This document shows, one piece after another, positions 28,131 through 37,833 of a stretch of 64,000 nucleotides of DNA (positions are counted from its first letter, which is position 1; each line of letters begins with the position of its first letter). The position numbers were made by a program, and so were the translations under genes. The notes under the pieces were generated by a model. The model searched no databases. It was not told the DNA's origin and saw nothing but the letters and a program-made list of their open reading frames with translations. The stretch comes from Actinomycetales bacterium. Lineage in GTDB: Bacteria > Actinomycetota > Actinomycetes > S36-B12. The DNA lies in contig WGLX01000011.1 in the NCBI GenBank assembly GCA_016125355.1, forward strand, positions 124,264-188,263. The letters run 5' to 3'.

Positions 28131-30059
28131 TCACGGTGCTTCGGTCAGCCACCACGCCCCGTAGGGCGGCAGCACCACCGGACGCGAGATGTCGAGCACT
28201 TCGCCCGAGAGGTGCTCGAGGAGCGGTCCGGCGGCCAACGGCTGAAGGTCGCCCGGCCACAGGACCCGCGTGGACTCCGACAGGTTGTACACCTGGACGA
28301 CGGTGCCCGCCGCGTGGCGACGGCGGAAGACGAGCACCGCAGGGTCGCCCGTGACGGAAGCCTCTGTGGGCACGGAGGCGTGCAGAGCCGCCAGCTCCTT
28401 GCGGGCCTCGATGAGTCGCCGGATCGCCTGGAACACCCGATCGGCCACGCCCCCGGAGGCCGCGTGACCGTCGGCCAGCGACCAGTCCATGGCCGGGCGG
28501 TGGATCCAGCGGTTGTCCTCGGCCTTGGCCGGGTCGTCGAGGTAAGAGTGGTCGTTGAGCAGGCCCAACTCGTCACCCATGTACAGCAACGGCAGTCCGC
28601 CGAAGCCGAACACCATGGCGTAGGCGCAGGACAAGCGCGAGATCGCGGTCTCGAGCGCCGCGGGGTTGCCGCCGTCGAGGGCGGCCTCGATCCCGGCCAG
28701 GCTGGCGGCGCTGCCCGATGTGCGGCGGTCGCCCGTCTCCGGATTCGACTGGAAGTGCATGCCGCGGGCGAAGCTGCCCTCGAACTCCCCGGCGTAGAAG
28801 TCGGCGAGGAAGGACCGGTGCGCGTAGCCGTCCCAGCCCACGTCGGCCGCATCGGCATCGTCGATGGCCCAGCCGATGTCGTCGTGGCAGCGCAGGTAGG
28901 TCGCCCAGGCACTCGTGACGGGGATGGGGGCGAAGCGGGAGAGCGCGGTGGCCAGCAGCCGACCGTCGCGGGCGGCGAGCGCCGACCAGATCTGCACCAT
29001 CAGCGAGTTGTGGTACGCGAGGTCGCTCACCTTCCCCGCGTGCTCGCCCTGGCCGAGGTAGGCCACGACGTCTTTGGGACCCACGATGGCCTCCGCCTTG
29101 AAGATCAGCGATGGGCTCATGATGCGGGCGGCCGCGCGCAGGGCCTGCGTGAGGGCATGGACCTCGGGCTGGTTCTGGCAGTTGGTGCCCATGCGCTTCC
29201 AGGTGAACGCGATGGCGTCGAGTCGGACGCAGTCGGCGCCCTGGTTGGCCAGGAAGCCGATGATGTCCGCGTACTCGACGAAGACGCGCGGGTTGGACCA
29301 GTTGACGTCCCACTGCCACTCGTTGAAGGTCGTCCAGACCCAGCCATCGAGCGCCTCGTCCCAGGTGAAGTTGCCGGGCGCGAAGGCGGGGAAGATCTCG
29401 GGAAGGGTCTCCTCGTACTGGTCCGGGACCGTGCGATCGGGGAAGACGTAGAAGTAGTCGCGGTACGCAGGGTCGCCGGCCTTGGCCTTGACGGCCCACT
29501 CGTGCTCCCGCGCGACGTGGTTCAGCACGAGATCGAGTGTGAGCGAGATGCCGGCGTCGTGGAGGTCGCGGGCCAGCGCGGCCAGGTCGTCCATCGAGCC
29601 GAGATCCGCCCGAACGGAGCGGTAGTCCATGACGGCGTAGCCGCCGTCGTTCGCCCCCGGACGGGGCGTGAGCAGCGGCATCAGGTGCAGGTAGGTGACG
29701 CCGAGCCCGGCGAGGTAGTCGATGTGTCGGCGGATCCCCGGCAGGTCGCCGGCGAACAGGTCCGCGTAGGCGACGTACCCGACGGCGTCGGACGCCTGGA
29801 ACCAGTCCGCCCGAAGCAGGCGCTCGCGGTCCCGCTGGCGCAGTCGCTCGGAGCGGCCCCGGTGCACGCCGGCGATCACGTCCGTGACGGCGGGCAGCAC
29901 GGCGTCCGCGTCGTAGACGGCGGACAGGCCCGCGTGCAGGTCCGGGGCCCAGCGGTCGAAGCGGGCAAGGAGGTCGGGCAGGTCAGGATCGCCGGTCAGC
30001 GCCGCCGCGAGCTGGCTGCGGGCGGCGTCGATCGCGGCCACCGTCTCGCGTGGGGACAT
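28131..30059 (-). CDS. Amylosucrase (GH13 family)
   Basis: A 642-residue amylosucrase-type enzyme, which uses sucrose to build alpha-1,4-glucan and release fructose. The GH13 catalytic set is visible: DCVRLDAIAF (nucleophile Asp, with Arg two before), LIFKAEAIVG (acid/base Glu) and LRCHDDIGWA (third Asp). The N-terminal helical domain typical of amylosucrases (about 1-90) is present, and the length fits. Sucrose hydrolase is the alternative. It lies alone between class I fumarase and glpX, on the same strand. Confidence 0.88.
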   Translation of the reverse strand: MSPRETVAAIDAARSQLAAALTGDPDLPDLLARFDRWAPDLHAGLSAVYDADAVLPAVTDVIAGVHRGRSERLRQRDRERLLRADWFQASDAVGYVAYADLFAGDLPGIRRHIDYLAGLGVTYLHLMPLLTPRPGANDGGYAVMDYRSVRADLGSMDDLAALARDLHDAGISLTLDLVLNHVAREHEWAVKAKAGDPAYRDYFYVFPDRTVPDQYEETLPEIFPAFAPGNFTWDEALDGWVWTTFNEWQWDVNWSNPRVFVEYADIIGFLANQGADCVRLDAIAFTWKRMGTNCQNQPEVHALTQALRAAARIMSPSLIFKAEAIVGPKDVVAYLGQGEHAGKVSDLAYHNSLMVQIWSALAARDGRLLATALSRFAPIPVTSAWATYLRCHDDIGWAIDDADAADVGWDGYAHRSFLADFYAGEFEGSFARGMHFQSNPETGDRRTSGSAASLAGIEAALDGGNPAALETAISRLSCAYAMVFGFGGLPLLYMGDELGLLNDHSYLDDPAKAEDNRWIHRPAMDWSLADGHAASGGVADRVFQAIRRLIEARKELAALHASVPTEASVTGDPAVLVFRRRHAAGTVVQVYNLSESTRVLWPGDLQPLAAGPLLEHLSGEVLDISRPVVLPPYGAWWLTEAP

Positions 30060-30131
30060 CCGCCTGCCTTCCGGTCATGTAAGCGATTCCATCGCCAAGC
30101 ATGGCCGGAATCGACGCCGGGTGGCAAGTGT

Positions 30132-31154
30132 TCAGAAGCCGCCGGGAGTGCTGAAGTCGACGGCGGAGTAGGTCGACAGCTTGGCCAGCCGATGCTCGCT
30201 GCGCACCTCGCGGATCGTCCCGCTCTTGCTGCGCATGACGATGGAGTGCGTCGTCGGGCCCTGGGGGGTGTAGCGCACCCCCTCGAGCATCTCGCCGTCG
30301 GTGATCCCGGTGGCGCAGAAGAAGATGTTCTCGCCGGTCACAAGGTCGCCGGTGCTCAGCACGCGGTCCAGATCGAGCCCGGCGTCGAGGGCCTTGCGGC
30401 GCTCCGCCTCGTCGCGCGGCCACAGCCGGCCCTGGATGGTGCCGCCGAGGCAGGTGACCGCGCAGGCCGCGATGATGCCCTCGGGCGTGCCGCCGATGCC
30501 GGCCAGCAGGTCGATGCCGGTCCCCTCGCGAGCGGCCATGATCGCGCCGGCGACGTCGCCATCGGAGATGAACTTGATGCGGGCGCCCGCCGAGCGGACC
30601 TCCTCCACGAGGCCGTCGTGGCGCGGCCGGTCGAGGATGCACACGGTCAGGTCGGCGACCTTCTCGCCCTTGGCCTTGGCCAGCCAGGCGAGGTTCACGC
30701 CGATGGGCGCGGTGATGTCGATGATGTCGGCGCCGTCGGGGCCGACGACGAGCTTGTCCATGTAGAAGACCGCGCTCGGGTCGTACATCGCGCCGCGCTC
30801 CGCGACGGCCAGCACCGCGAGGGCGTTCGGCATCCCCTTGGCCGCGAGGGTCGTCCCGTCGATCGGATCAACGGCCACATCGGCCTCCGCCCCGGTCCCG
30901 TCGCCGACCCGCTCGCCGTTGAAGAGCATCGGGGCGTTGTCCTTCTCGCCCTCGCCGATGACGACGACGCCGTTCATGGAAACGCTTCCAATGAGGCGTC
31001 GCATCGCGTTGACGGCCGCCCCGTCGGCGCCGTTCTTGTCGCCGCGACCCACCCAGCGGGCCGCCGCCATGGCGGCCGCCTCCGTGACGCGGACCAGCTC
31101 GAGGGCCAGGTTGCGGTCAGGGACCTCGGTGCTCAGGCTGTCGTCAAGGCTCAT
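30132..31154 (-). CDS. glpX: Class II fructose-1,6-bisphosphatase
   Basis: A 340-residue GlpX phosphatase, the gluconeogenic step in most actinobacteria. Motifs: [15 protein letters not shown] and [13 protein letters not shown] (metal binding), then [12 protein letters not shown]. Length and locus match M. tuberculosis glpX (Rv1099c). ATG 31154 is divergent from the DUF4245 gene. It lies 72 bases downstream of the amylosucrase start, on the same strand. Confidence 0.95.
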   Translation of the reverse strand: MSLDDSLSTEVPDRNLALELVRVTEAAAMAAARWVGRGDKNGADGAAVNAMRRLIGSVSMNGVVVIGEGEKDNAPMLFNGERVGDGTGAEADVAVDPIDGTTLAAKGMPNALAVLAVAERGAMYDPSAVFYMDKLVVGPDGADIIDITAPIGVNLAWLAKAKGEKVADLTVCILDRPRHDGLVEEVRSAGARIKFISDGDVAGAIMAAREGTGIDLLAGIGGTPEGIIAACAVTCLGGTIQGRLWPRDEAERRKALDAGLDLDRVLSTGDLVTGENIFFCATGITDGEMLEGVRYTPQGPTTHSIVMRSKSGTIREVRSEHRLAKLSTYSAVDFSTPGGF

Positions 31155-31266
31155 GCGCCGACCCTATCGACGCGACTGCCCGGTGATCGGCTCGTGATCC
31201 GCGGTGCGGAAAGCTCGCCCGGTGACCCGCGGTCGCGGATCAGCGGGCATGGCCCATGATGGGCGG

Positions 31267-31875
31267 GTGACCGAATCGCAGGAGCCACGTCCGACCGGCG
31301 ACGCGACGACGACGCCCGGCCCGGACGTGGTGCCGACCGGACGGCCCAACGCCCGCCTGCGCCAGACCGTCTGGGACATGGTCCGTTCGATGGCTCTGGT
31401 CCTGGGGGTGGTGGCGGTCATCTTCCTGCTGGCCTGGCGGCCCCAGCCGGAGGCGATCAAGGTGGTCGACCCGGCGCCGACGGTCGAGCTCGCCGCGGTG
31501 CAGGCGGACTTCGAGGTGGTCGCGCCGACCGGCCTGTCGTCGGAGTGGCGGCCGACGAGTGCCCGGTGGCAGCCCACCGAGAAGTCCGGCGGTGCGCCCG
31601 TGCTCCACATCGGCTACGTCACGCCGACGGACGAGTACGCCCAGGTGTCGATGTCCGCCTCCGATGATGCCGCCTTCCTTGAGGAGCAGACGGCCGGCGG
31701 CCAGCAGACCGGCACGCAGGCGGTCGGCTCGCAGACATGGCAGCGCTGGGAGACCGCCAAGAGGCGGAGCCTGGTACTGGTCGCTCAGGGCCGGACCCTG
31801 AGCGTGTCCGGGACCGGTTCGTGGGACGAGCTGATCGCCCTCGCGGTGTCGCTCGAGCCTGTGCCGCGTCCGTAG
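31267..31875 (+). CDS. DUF4245 membrane-anchored protein
   Basis: A 202-residue protein: a Pro/Thr-rich cytoplasmic N-terminus, one membrane segment (about 42-60, MALVLGVVAVIFLLAW) and an extracytoplasmic domain with the DUF4245 blocks LSSEWRPTSARW and LHIGYVTPTDEYAQV. It is divergent from glpX, as Rv1100 is in M. tuberculosis. Start GTG 31267 (VTESQEP) is chosen; ATG 31249 is possible. Function unknown. Confidence 0.87.
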   Translation: MTESQEPRPTGDATTTPGPDVVPTGRPNARLRQTVWDMVRSMALVLGVVAVIFLLAWRPQPEAIKVVDPAPTVELAAVQADFEVVAPTGLSSEWRPTSARWQPTEKSGGAPVLHIGYVTPTDEYAQVSMSASDDAAFLEEQTAGGQQTGTQAVGSQTWQRWETAKRRSLVLVAQGRTLSVSGTGSWDELIALAVSLEPVPRP

Positions 31876-31896
31876 CCCGTGCTCGGGCGGCCTCGG

Positions 31897-32115
31897 TCAG
31901 CCCTCGTCGGCGTCTTCGGTGCCGGCGGCGTCCGCGAGGCCGTCGACCCGGGCCCGTGCGCCGTCGAGCCACGTCTGGCAGATCTCGGCCAGCGCCTCGC
32001 CGCGCTCCCACAGGCGGAGGGACTCCTCGAGGGTGAGGCCGCCCTGCTCCAGCGTCGCGACGACCGCCGCGAGCTCGTCGCGTGACTCCTCGTAGCGGGG
32101 CTGCTTCTCGGCCAT
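31897..32115 (-). CDS. xseB: Exodeoxyribonuclease VII small subunit
   Basis: A 72-residue XseB. The family core YEESRDELAAVVATLEQGGLTLEESLRLWERGEAL is intact and forms the coiled helical pair that binds XseA. ATG 32115 (MAEKQPRYEE) is 10 bases from the end of xseA, so the two are co-transcribed. The enzyme degrades single-stranded DNA. Confidence 0.95.
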   Translation of the reverse strand: MAEKQPRYEESRDELAAVVATLEQGGLTLEESLRLWERGEALAEICQTWLDGARARVDGLADAAGTEDADEG

Positions 32116-32125
32116 GGTCCGCACC

Positions 32126-33277
32126 CTAGCCCGCGGGCGCATCCGTGCGGCGGGCCATGAGGCGTCCATGTGCCACGCGGACTTCGAGGTCGGCACCCTC
32201 GGGCACGGTGTCCGCGTCCCGGACGATGCTTCCGTCGTCGGCGAGCACGATGGCGTAGCCCCGCTCGAGCGTTCCCGCGGGCGAGAGGGTGCGCACCCGT
32301 GCGGCCAGGTGCGCGATGTCGGACGCGGCAGCGTCGAGCCGGTTAGCCACGATGGCCCGTGATCGCTGCCTTCGATGGACGATCGCCTGCTCCTCGCGAT
32401 CGAGCAGGTGGGTGAGCACCACCTGGGCGCGCCGGCGGAGGGTGGTGACCAGATCCTGCTGCTCGCGCAGGGAGGGCACGACGCGCTTGGCGGCGTCGGT
32501 CGGCGTGGAGGCCCGGAGGTCCGAGACGAAGTCGATGAGCGGAGCGTCCTGCTCGTGCCCGATCGCGCTCACCACGGGGGTCGCGCAGTCGGCGACGGCA
32601 CGGACCAGCGTCTCGTTGCTGAACGGCAGGAGGTCCTCCACGCTGCCGCCGCCTCGGGTCACGATGATGACGTCGACCTCGGGCATGGCATCGAGCTCGT
32701 GCAGCGCTTTGACGACGGCGGGCACCGCCTGGGCCCCCTGCACGGGCACCTCGCGGATCTCGAACGCGATCGCCGGCCACCGGTCACGGGCATTCGCGAG
32801 GACGTCCTCCATGGCCGCACTAGCGCGCCCGCAGATGAGCCCCACGCGATGGGGGATGAACGGCAGCCGCTGCTTCCGCTCAGGGGCGAACAGCCCCTCC
32901 GCCGCCAGCAGTGCCTTCAGCCGCTCGAGCTCCGCGAGCAGCGCCCCGATGCCCACGGGGCGGATCTCCTTGGCCAGCATGGCAAGGGACCCACGGCCCG
33001 CGTAGAAGTCCGGTCGGGCATGCACGACCACGCGCTGGCCCTCGGCCAGGGGCGGATCCACTCGCCCGAGCACGGACGAGTCGGCCTTCACGCTGAGGGA
33101 CATGTCGGCATCGGTGTCCCTCAGGACGAAGTACTGGAGCCGGGCGCCGGGGCGTGGCCGGAACTCGGCCACCTGTCCGTCGATCCACTGGGCCCCCAGT
33201 CGGCCGATCCAGTCACCGAGCAGGCGGGAGATGGTCCGCACCGGGACGGGATCCTCCGGTGACGACTCCAGTGCCAT
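32126..33277 (-). CDS. xseA: Exodeoxyribonuclease VII large subunit
   Basis: A 383-residue catalytic subunit. An N-terminal OB-fold (about 10-105; VRTISRLLGDWIGRLG, QWIDGQVAEFRP) is followed by the nuclease core with GLICGRASAAMEDVLANA and DVIIVTRGGGSVEDLLPFSNE, and then a helical region. With XseB it forms exonuclease VII. Length is somewhat shorter than the enterobacterial enzyme, as usual in actinobacteria. The gene is divergent from ispH. Confidence 0.95.
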   Translation of the reverse strand: MALESSPEDPVPVRTISRLLGDWIGRLGAQWIDGQVAEFRPRPGARLQYFVLRDTDADMSLSVKADSSVLGRVDPPLAEGQRVVVHARPDFYAGRGSLAMLAKEIRPVGIGALLAELERLKALLAAEGLFAPERKQRLPFIPHRVGLICGRASAAMEDVLANARDRWPAIAFEIREVPVQGAQAVPAVVKALHELDAMPEVDVIIVTRGGGSVEDLLPFSNETLVRAVADCATPVVSAIGHEQDAPLIDFVSDLRASTPTDAAKRVVPSLREQQDLVTTLRRRAQVVLTHLLDREEQAIVHRRQRSRAIVANRLDAAASDIAHLAARVRTLSPAGTLERGYAIVLADDGSIVRDADTVPEGADLEVRVAHGRLMARRTDAPAG

Positions 33278-33333
33278 GGCTGGCAGCCTAGAGGCCGGAG
33301 GCGGGTCTGCGCGCGAGCGCTTAGCATGAGGGC

Positions 33334-34296
33334 ATGGTTGACACCCGGAGGGTTCTCCTTGCTGCGCCCCGCGGCTACTGTGCCGGCGTGGATCGTGCCG
33401 TCGTGACCGTCGAGAAGGCGCTGGAGCACTACGGGCCCCCGGTGTACGTGCGCAAGCAGATCGTCCACAACAAGTACGTGGTCGAAGCCCTCGAGGACCG
33501 GGGTGCGGTCTTCGTGGACGAACTCGACGAGGTCCCGGAGGGCTCCCTGGTCATCTTCTCGGCCCATGGCGTGGCGCCGTCGGTCCATGACGAAGCCGCC
33601 GAGCGGCAGCTCCGGACGATCGATGCGACGTGCCCGCTGGTCTCCAAGGTGCATTCGGAGGCTCGACGCTTCGCGAGCGAGGGCTACCAGATCCTGCTCA
33701 TCGGCCATGAGGGCCATGAGGAGGTCGTCGGCACCATGGGCGAGGCACCCGGCGTGATGACACTCGTCGAGGACGCCGAGGGGGCTGCTGAGCTCGACCC
33801 TGCGCAGTCCGACCGACTCGTGTGGCTGTCGCAGACGACCCTCTCCGTCGACGAGACCCTCTCGACGGTCGGCGCCCTGAAGGAGCGCTTCCCCCAGCTG
33901 ATCAGCCCGCCGAGCGACGACATCTGCTACGCGACGCAGAACCGCCAGGCCGCCGTCAAGGCGATTGCGAGCGAGTGCGACGTGGTCATCGTCGTCGGCT
34001 CGGGAAACTCCTCGAACTCGGTCCGGCTGGTGGAGGTGGCCCTCGAGGCGGGTGCGAAGTCGGCCTTCCGCGTGGACTCGGCGGACGAGCTCGACGAGGC
34101 ATGGTTCGACGGCTGCACAACAGTCGGAGTGACGAGCGGAGCCTCGGTCCCGGAGATCCTCATCGAGGGGGTCCTCGAGTGGCTCGCCGAGCGTGGATGC
34201 GACAACGTGGAGGAGGTCCACACGGCGGAGGAGACCCTGATGTTCTCGCTGCCGCCGGAGCTGCGTCGCGACCTGCGGGCCGCGAAGAAGGCCTGA
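33334..34296 (+). CDS. ispH: 4-hydroxy-3-methylbut-2-enyl diphosphate reductase
   Basis: A 320-residue IspH (LytB), the last step of the MEP isoprenoid pathway, making IPP and DMAPP with a 4Fe-4S cluster. The three cluster cysteines are in [20 protein letters not shown] and [11 protein letters not shown]. The active-site glutamate region [14 protein letters not shown] and the substrate loop [12 protein letters not shown] are intact. ATG 33334. The order xseBA-ispH-DUF6542-ychF is conserved with mycobacteria. Confidence 0.96.
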   Translation: MVDTRRVLLAAPRGYCAGVDRAVVTVEKALEHYGPPVYVRKQIVHNKYVVEALEDRGAVFVDELDEVPEGSLVIFSAHGVAPSVHDEAAERQLRTIDATCPLVSKVHSEARRFASEGYQILLIGHEGHEEVVGTMGEAPGVMTLVEDAEGAAELDPAQSDRLVWLSQTTLSVDETLSTVGALKERFPQLISPPSDDICYATQNRQAAVKAIASECDVVIVVGSGNSSNSVRLVEVALEAGAKSAFRVDSADELDEAWFDGCTTVGVTSGASVPEILIEGVLEWLAERGCDNVEEVHTAEETLMFSLPPELRRDLRAAKKA

Positions 34297-34327
34297 CCCT
34301 CTCCGTCCTCGCGGGGACCCGCCCCAG

Positions 34328-35254
34328 TCAGCGCCTTCGGCGCCGGACCAGGACGATGACCAGGGCGATGACCGTGGATCCGATGATCCAGATCCAGTTG
34401 TCCGCGAGGGTGAAGAACAAGATCACGGCCCGGTTGAGGAGGGACCCCTCCAGGGAGTCGATGAACACCTGGCCGGCGGTCAGGGCCGTCAGGAGGAAGG
34501 CCACCGGCGGCACGAGGAACGCCACGGTGTCGTCCTGCCGCCGGACCGTCAGCGCCGCGTAGACGGAGCTGATGAGCAGGGCCACACCGGTGGGCCAGCC
34601 GATCTCGCCTCCGGAGATCAGGGCGTTGGCGAATCCGACGAGCAGCGTGACGCCGATGACGATCAGGTAGACGGCACCGGCCTTGATCGTGCGGCCCTGC
34701 CCGAGGCCGGACCTCCGCCGGCTCAAGGCCGGCCGCTGGTCATCGGGCTCGGCGTCAGCCGGCAGAGCGTCGACGACCGGAACAGGGGCGGGCAGGGGGA
34801 CATGGGCCGACTCCTCCAGGGCCGCCTCCGACACGGTGGCGCGTGCGGGCGCCGGCGCGGCTGCCGGCGCGTCCTGGTCGCGCTTCAGGGTGCGCAGTCG
34901 TCCGAAGTGGTCCGAGGACAGTGCCAGGACGGCGTCAGGATGGTCCTTGACTCCCTGGCTCCGGAACAGGCGGCCGGTGTCCACGGGCGATTCCGGGGGA
35001 GGGGGCGCGCTGGGCGAAGGCGCGGGGACAGCCTCAGCACCGACCTCCTCGGCCGATGGAGCCATCTCCATCATCTCGCGGTCGGCTGGCTGCGGGCTCC
35101 GCTCGACCGCAGGGGACGCGGGGGCGGCGTCTGGCTCGTGGGGTTGCGATGCCCCCGGGGACCCGACGCGGCCGGGCTCCTCCTCGGGACGGAACAGCGA
35201 GGCGAAGTCGGGGTCGATCGGCTGCGCGCCGTCGCCGTCGCCGCTCGAAGTCAC
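34328..35254 (-). CDS. DUF6542 membrane protein
   Basis: A 308-residue protein. The first 190 residues are low-complexity, rich in Pro, Ala, Ser and Asp. The C-terminal 120 carry four membrane segments (KAGAVYLIVIGVTLLVGFAN; WPTGVALLISSVYAALTVRR; FLVPPVAFLLTALTAG; NWIWIIGSTVIALVIVLV) characteristic of DUF6542. GTG 35254 is preferred; the frame continues a little upstream. In mycobacteria Rv1111c occupies the same slot between ispH and ychF. Function unknown. Confidence 0.78.
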   Translation of the reverse strand: MTSSGDGDGAQPIDPDFASLFRPEEEPGRVGSPGASQPHEPDAAPASPAVERSPQPADREMMEMAPSAEEVGAEAVPAPSPSAPPPPESPVDTGRLFRSQGVKDHPDAVLALSSDHFGRLRTLKRDQDAPAAAPAPARATVSEAALEESAHVPLPAPVPVVDALPADAEPDDQRPALSRRRSGLGQGRTIKAGAVYLIVIGVTLLVGFANALISGGEIGWPTGVALLISSVYAALTVRRQDDTVAFLVPPVAFLLTALTAGQVFIDSLEGSLLNRAVILFFTLADNWIWIIGSTVIALVIVLVRRRRR

Positions 35255-35396
35255 GTGCGTACCGTACTCAATGGGGTGGGCGGAGCCCGAGCAGCGCACG
35301 CCGCGAGACCTTCCGCTCGGCAGCAGGCAGGTCTAGCGTTGCCTGATCGATACCCGCACGGCGCGGGGGGCGCCCACGTCAGTCAAGGAGTGCCCC

Positions 35397-35645
35397 ATGC
35401 GGACGTTCATGGACGTGCACATCAACATGGTCGGAGTCACGGCAGAGGAACTGCAGGCGGCCCATCAAGCGGACCTGGCCATCCAGGGCGAGGAGGACGT
35501 CGAGTTCCGTCAGGCGTGGGCGGATCCCATCACCGGACACGTGTTCTGCCTGTCCCACGCCCCCAATGCTGAGGCGGTGCGCCGCATCCATGAACGGGCC
35601 GGCCACCCCGCCGATGAGGTGCGCGAGATCACCGTCACGGCATAG
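35397..35645 (+). CDS. DUF4242 / SCO4226-type nickel-binding small protein
   Basis: An 82-residue ferredoxin-like-fold protein. The start MRTFMDVHINMVGVTAEELQ and the block YGDPITGHVF-like WADPITGHVFCLSHAPNAEAV match the DUF4242/SCO4226 family, whose Streptomyces member binds nickel. AAGGAG precedes ATG 35397 by 8 bases. The last 11 bases overlap the convergent GGDEF-EAL gene. The biological role is unknown. Confidence 0.82.
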   Translation: MRTFMDVHINMVGVTAEELQAAHQADLAIQGEEDVEFRQAWADPITGHVFCLSHAPNAEAVRRIHERAGHPADEVREITVTA

Positions 35646-37737
35646 CAGGGCGCACGTCCGCCGCGAAGCGGCGACGCAGCAGGGCCGGGACCTCGTCGGC
35701 TGGCACGGCCCTTGAGAACAGGAACCCCTGGGCTGTCGTGCATCCCATGGCGACCAGGGGCGCAACCTGGTCCGGGGCCTCGACACCCTCGGCAGTCACG
35801 TCGATGCCGAGGGTGCTGGCCAGCGCCACGATGCCGCGCACCAGCTGGTGGTCGTGCTGGGCGGCGGGATCGCTGACGAAGCTCCGATCGATCTTGAGCA
35901 GGTCGATCGGGTACAGGTGCAGGTTCGTCAGGGATGCGTAGCCCGTGCCGAAGTCGTCGATGGCGATCGAGACCCCACGATCGCGCAGCCCCTGGAGATT
36001 CGCGGCCACCGTCGACGTGTGATGCAGTAGGGCGGTCTCGGTGATCTCCACGCACAGGAGCGCGGGGTCCAGTCCGCTGGTCTCGAGCGCCTTGTCGAGG
36101 TCGTCCAGGAGCCGGGCCTCAGCCAATTGGATCGCGGAGACATTGACCCGGACCACGATGGGGCCGGCACCCCCCTCATCGGCCCAGCTGGCGGCGCGGG
36201 TGCAGGCCTGCGTCAGGACCCACGGGCCGATCTCGAGGATCAGGCCTGACTCCTCGGCCGTGCTCATGAACCGATCGGCCGACCAGAGGCTCCCGCTCGG
36301 GTGATGCCACCGCAGGAGCGCCTCCAGCCCCACCACGGCTCCGGTCGCGAGGTCGACCTCCGGCTGGAACCACAGGTCGAGCTGATCGCGTTCCAGGGCG
36401 CGCCTCAGGTCGGTCTCGATTCCCAGCCGGGTGGACGCCGCCGTGCGAAGGCGCTCGTCGAACTCGGCGAAGCGGTCACGGCCCCCGCTCTTGGCGGCGT
36501 ACATCGCGGTGTCCGCCTCCCGCAGCACGTCGCCGGCCTCGCCGGAGCCGTCCCCGAAGGCCACGCCCAGGCTCGCCGTGGAGAACACCTCGCCGGACCG
36601 CAGGATGAAGGGCGCCCGGAACGCGGTCACGATGCGATCAGCCACCTGCTTCGCCTCGTCGGGGTCTCGGATGCCGGGCATGACGATGACGAACTCATCG
36701 CCCCCGAGCCGCGCGACGAGGTCACCTCCGCGCACCGTGGCCAGCAGGCGGTCGGCCGCGGCGACGAGGAGCTCGTCGCCGGCTGCGTGGCCGAAGGTGT
36801 CGTTCACGTCCTTGAAGTGATCCAGATCCATGAGCATGACGGCGACCACCGACGCCGACCTCTGCGCCCGCCGGAGGTGGCGGGTGAGCTCGTCGACCAG
36901 AGCCGCGCGATTGGCGAGATCGGTGAGCCCATCACGCGTCGCCAGTGCTCTCAGGGCCTCGCTTGCGGCCTTGCGCTCGGAGACGTCCAGCGAGATCCCG
37001 CGTAGGCCGACGACGGCGCCGCTGCTGTCGCGCACCGCCTCGCCTCGTGCGTCGACCCAGCCGAGGGAGCCGTCGGCGCGGATGACCTGGAGGTCGAGCG
37101 CATAGCCCTCGCCGGTCGACTGCGTGCGCCGGACGGCGGCCTGAAGGCGCTCCCAGCTGTCGGGAGTGAACAGGCTCTCCTGCATCCGGAAGTGGGGAGC
37201 GATCGATGGTTCCAGGCCGAACATCGCGTACAGGGCAGGGGACCACTCGACATACCCGGTGGCGAGGTCGAGCGACCAGTGGCCGACGTGGGCGATGCGC
37301 TCGGTCTCAGCGAGTTGACGGGAGCCGGCGAGGATCGCGCGCTCGTAGTTCGCCCGTTCGGTCACATCGATGAACGTCACCACGACCTCGATGAGGGTGC
37401 CCTCGGCATCGATCACCGGCGCCGCACTCACCTCGAAGCGGAGGTCCGCCCCGCTGGGTGGTCGCACGACCATGGCGAGGTCGCGGAGCGGCTCGCCCGT
37501 GGCCAGGACCTGCATGACCGGGAAGCGCTCGAGGGTCATCGGGGTCAGGTCCACCTCGAGGAACTGCCATGCGGGGTCGGTGGCCATCCGGCCTTCGAGG
37601 CCGGTGATGCCGAGGAAGTCCCGGGCCCGCGCGTTCGCCTCGAGGATGGACGTGTCCGCAGCGTGGATGACGACGCCCGCCTCCAGGGTGTCCATCACGG
37701 CATCGAAGCGGCTCTCCACCCGATCGCCCCCAACCAC
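35635..37737 (-). CDS. PAS-PAS-GGDEF-EAL cyclic-di-GMP enzyme
   Basis: About 700 residues: PAS-like domain (about 10-135), second PAS (about 155-265; EWSPALYAMFGLEPS), GGDEF (about 280-440) with intact RLGGDEFVIV, and EAL (about 450-690) with intact VGLEALLRWHHP and DDFGTGYASL. Both catalytic motifs are complete, so it could make and break cyclic di-GMP; net activity cannot be told. No membrane segment is seen. The start is uncertain: GTG 37737, TTG 37743, or the internal GTG near residue 8. Confidence 0.9.
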   Translation of the reverse strand: MVGGDRVESRFDAVMDTLEAGVVIHAADTSILEANARARDFLGITGLEGRMATDPAWQFLEVDLTPMTLERFPVMQVLATGEPLRDLAMVVRPPSGADLRFEVSAAPVIDAEGTLIEVVVTFIDVTERANYERAILAGSRQLAETERIAHVGHWSLDLATGYVEWSPALYAMFGLEPSIAPHFRMQESLFTPDSWERLQAAVRRTQSTGEGYALDLQVIRADGSLGWVDARGEAVRDSSGAVVGLRGISLDVSERKAASEALRALATRDGLTDLANRAALVDELTRHLRRAQRSASVVAVMLMDLDHFKDVNDTFGHAAGDELLVAAADRLLATVRGGDLVARLGGDEFVIVMPGIRDPDEAKQVADRIVTAFRAPFILRSGEVFSTASLGVAFGDGSGEAGDVLREADTAMYAAKSGGRDRFAEFDERLRTAASTRLGIETDLRRALERDQLDLWFQPEVDLATGAVVGLEALLRWHHPSGSLWSADRFMSTAEESGLILEIGPWVLTQACTRAASWADEGGAGPIVVRVNVSAIQLAEARLLDDLDKALETSGLDPALLCVEITETALLHHTSTVAANLQGLRDRGVSIAIDDFGTGYASLTNLHLYPIDLLKIDRSFVSDPAAQHDHQLVRGIVALASTLGIDVTAEGVEAPDQVAPLVAMGCTTAQGFLFSRAVPADEVPALLRRRFAADVRPAMP

Positions 37738-37833
37738 GCGCAATCGGTCCGACCCCCGTGCCGGACCCCACCACGGTAGCCGTCTGAGGGGCCAGAGTCA
37801 TCACCTGGCGGTCCGCTGCTCGGCCCGTTCGCG

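Noticed and set aside
28212-31259. A 1015-codon open frame on the plus strand
   Set aside because: It lies opposite amylosucrase and glpX, both clearly conserved with intact motifs. Long antisense frames are expected in DNA with GC-rich third positions; the translation is low-complexity and matches nothing.
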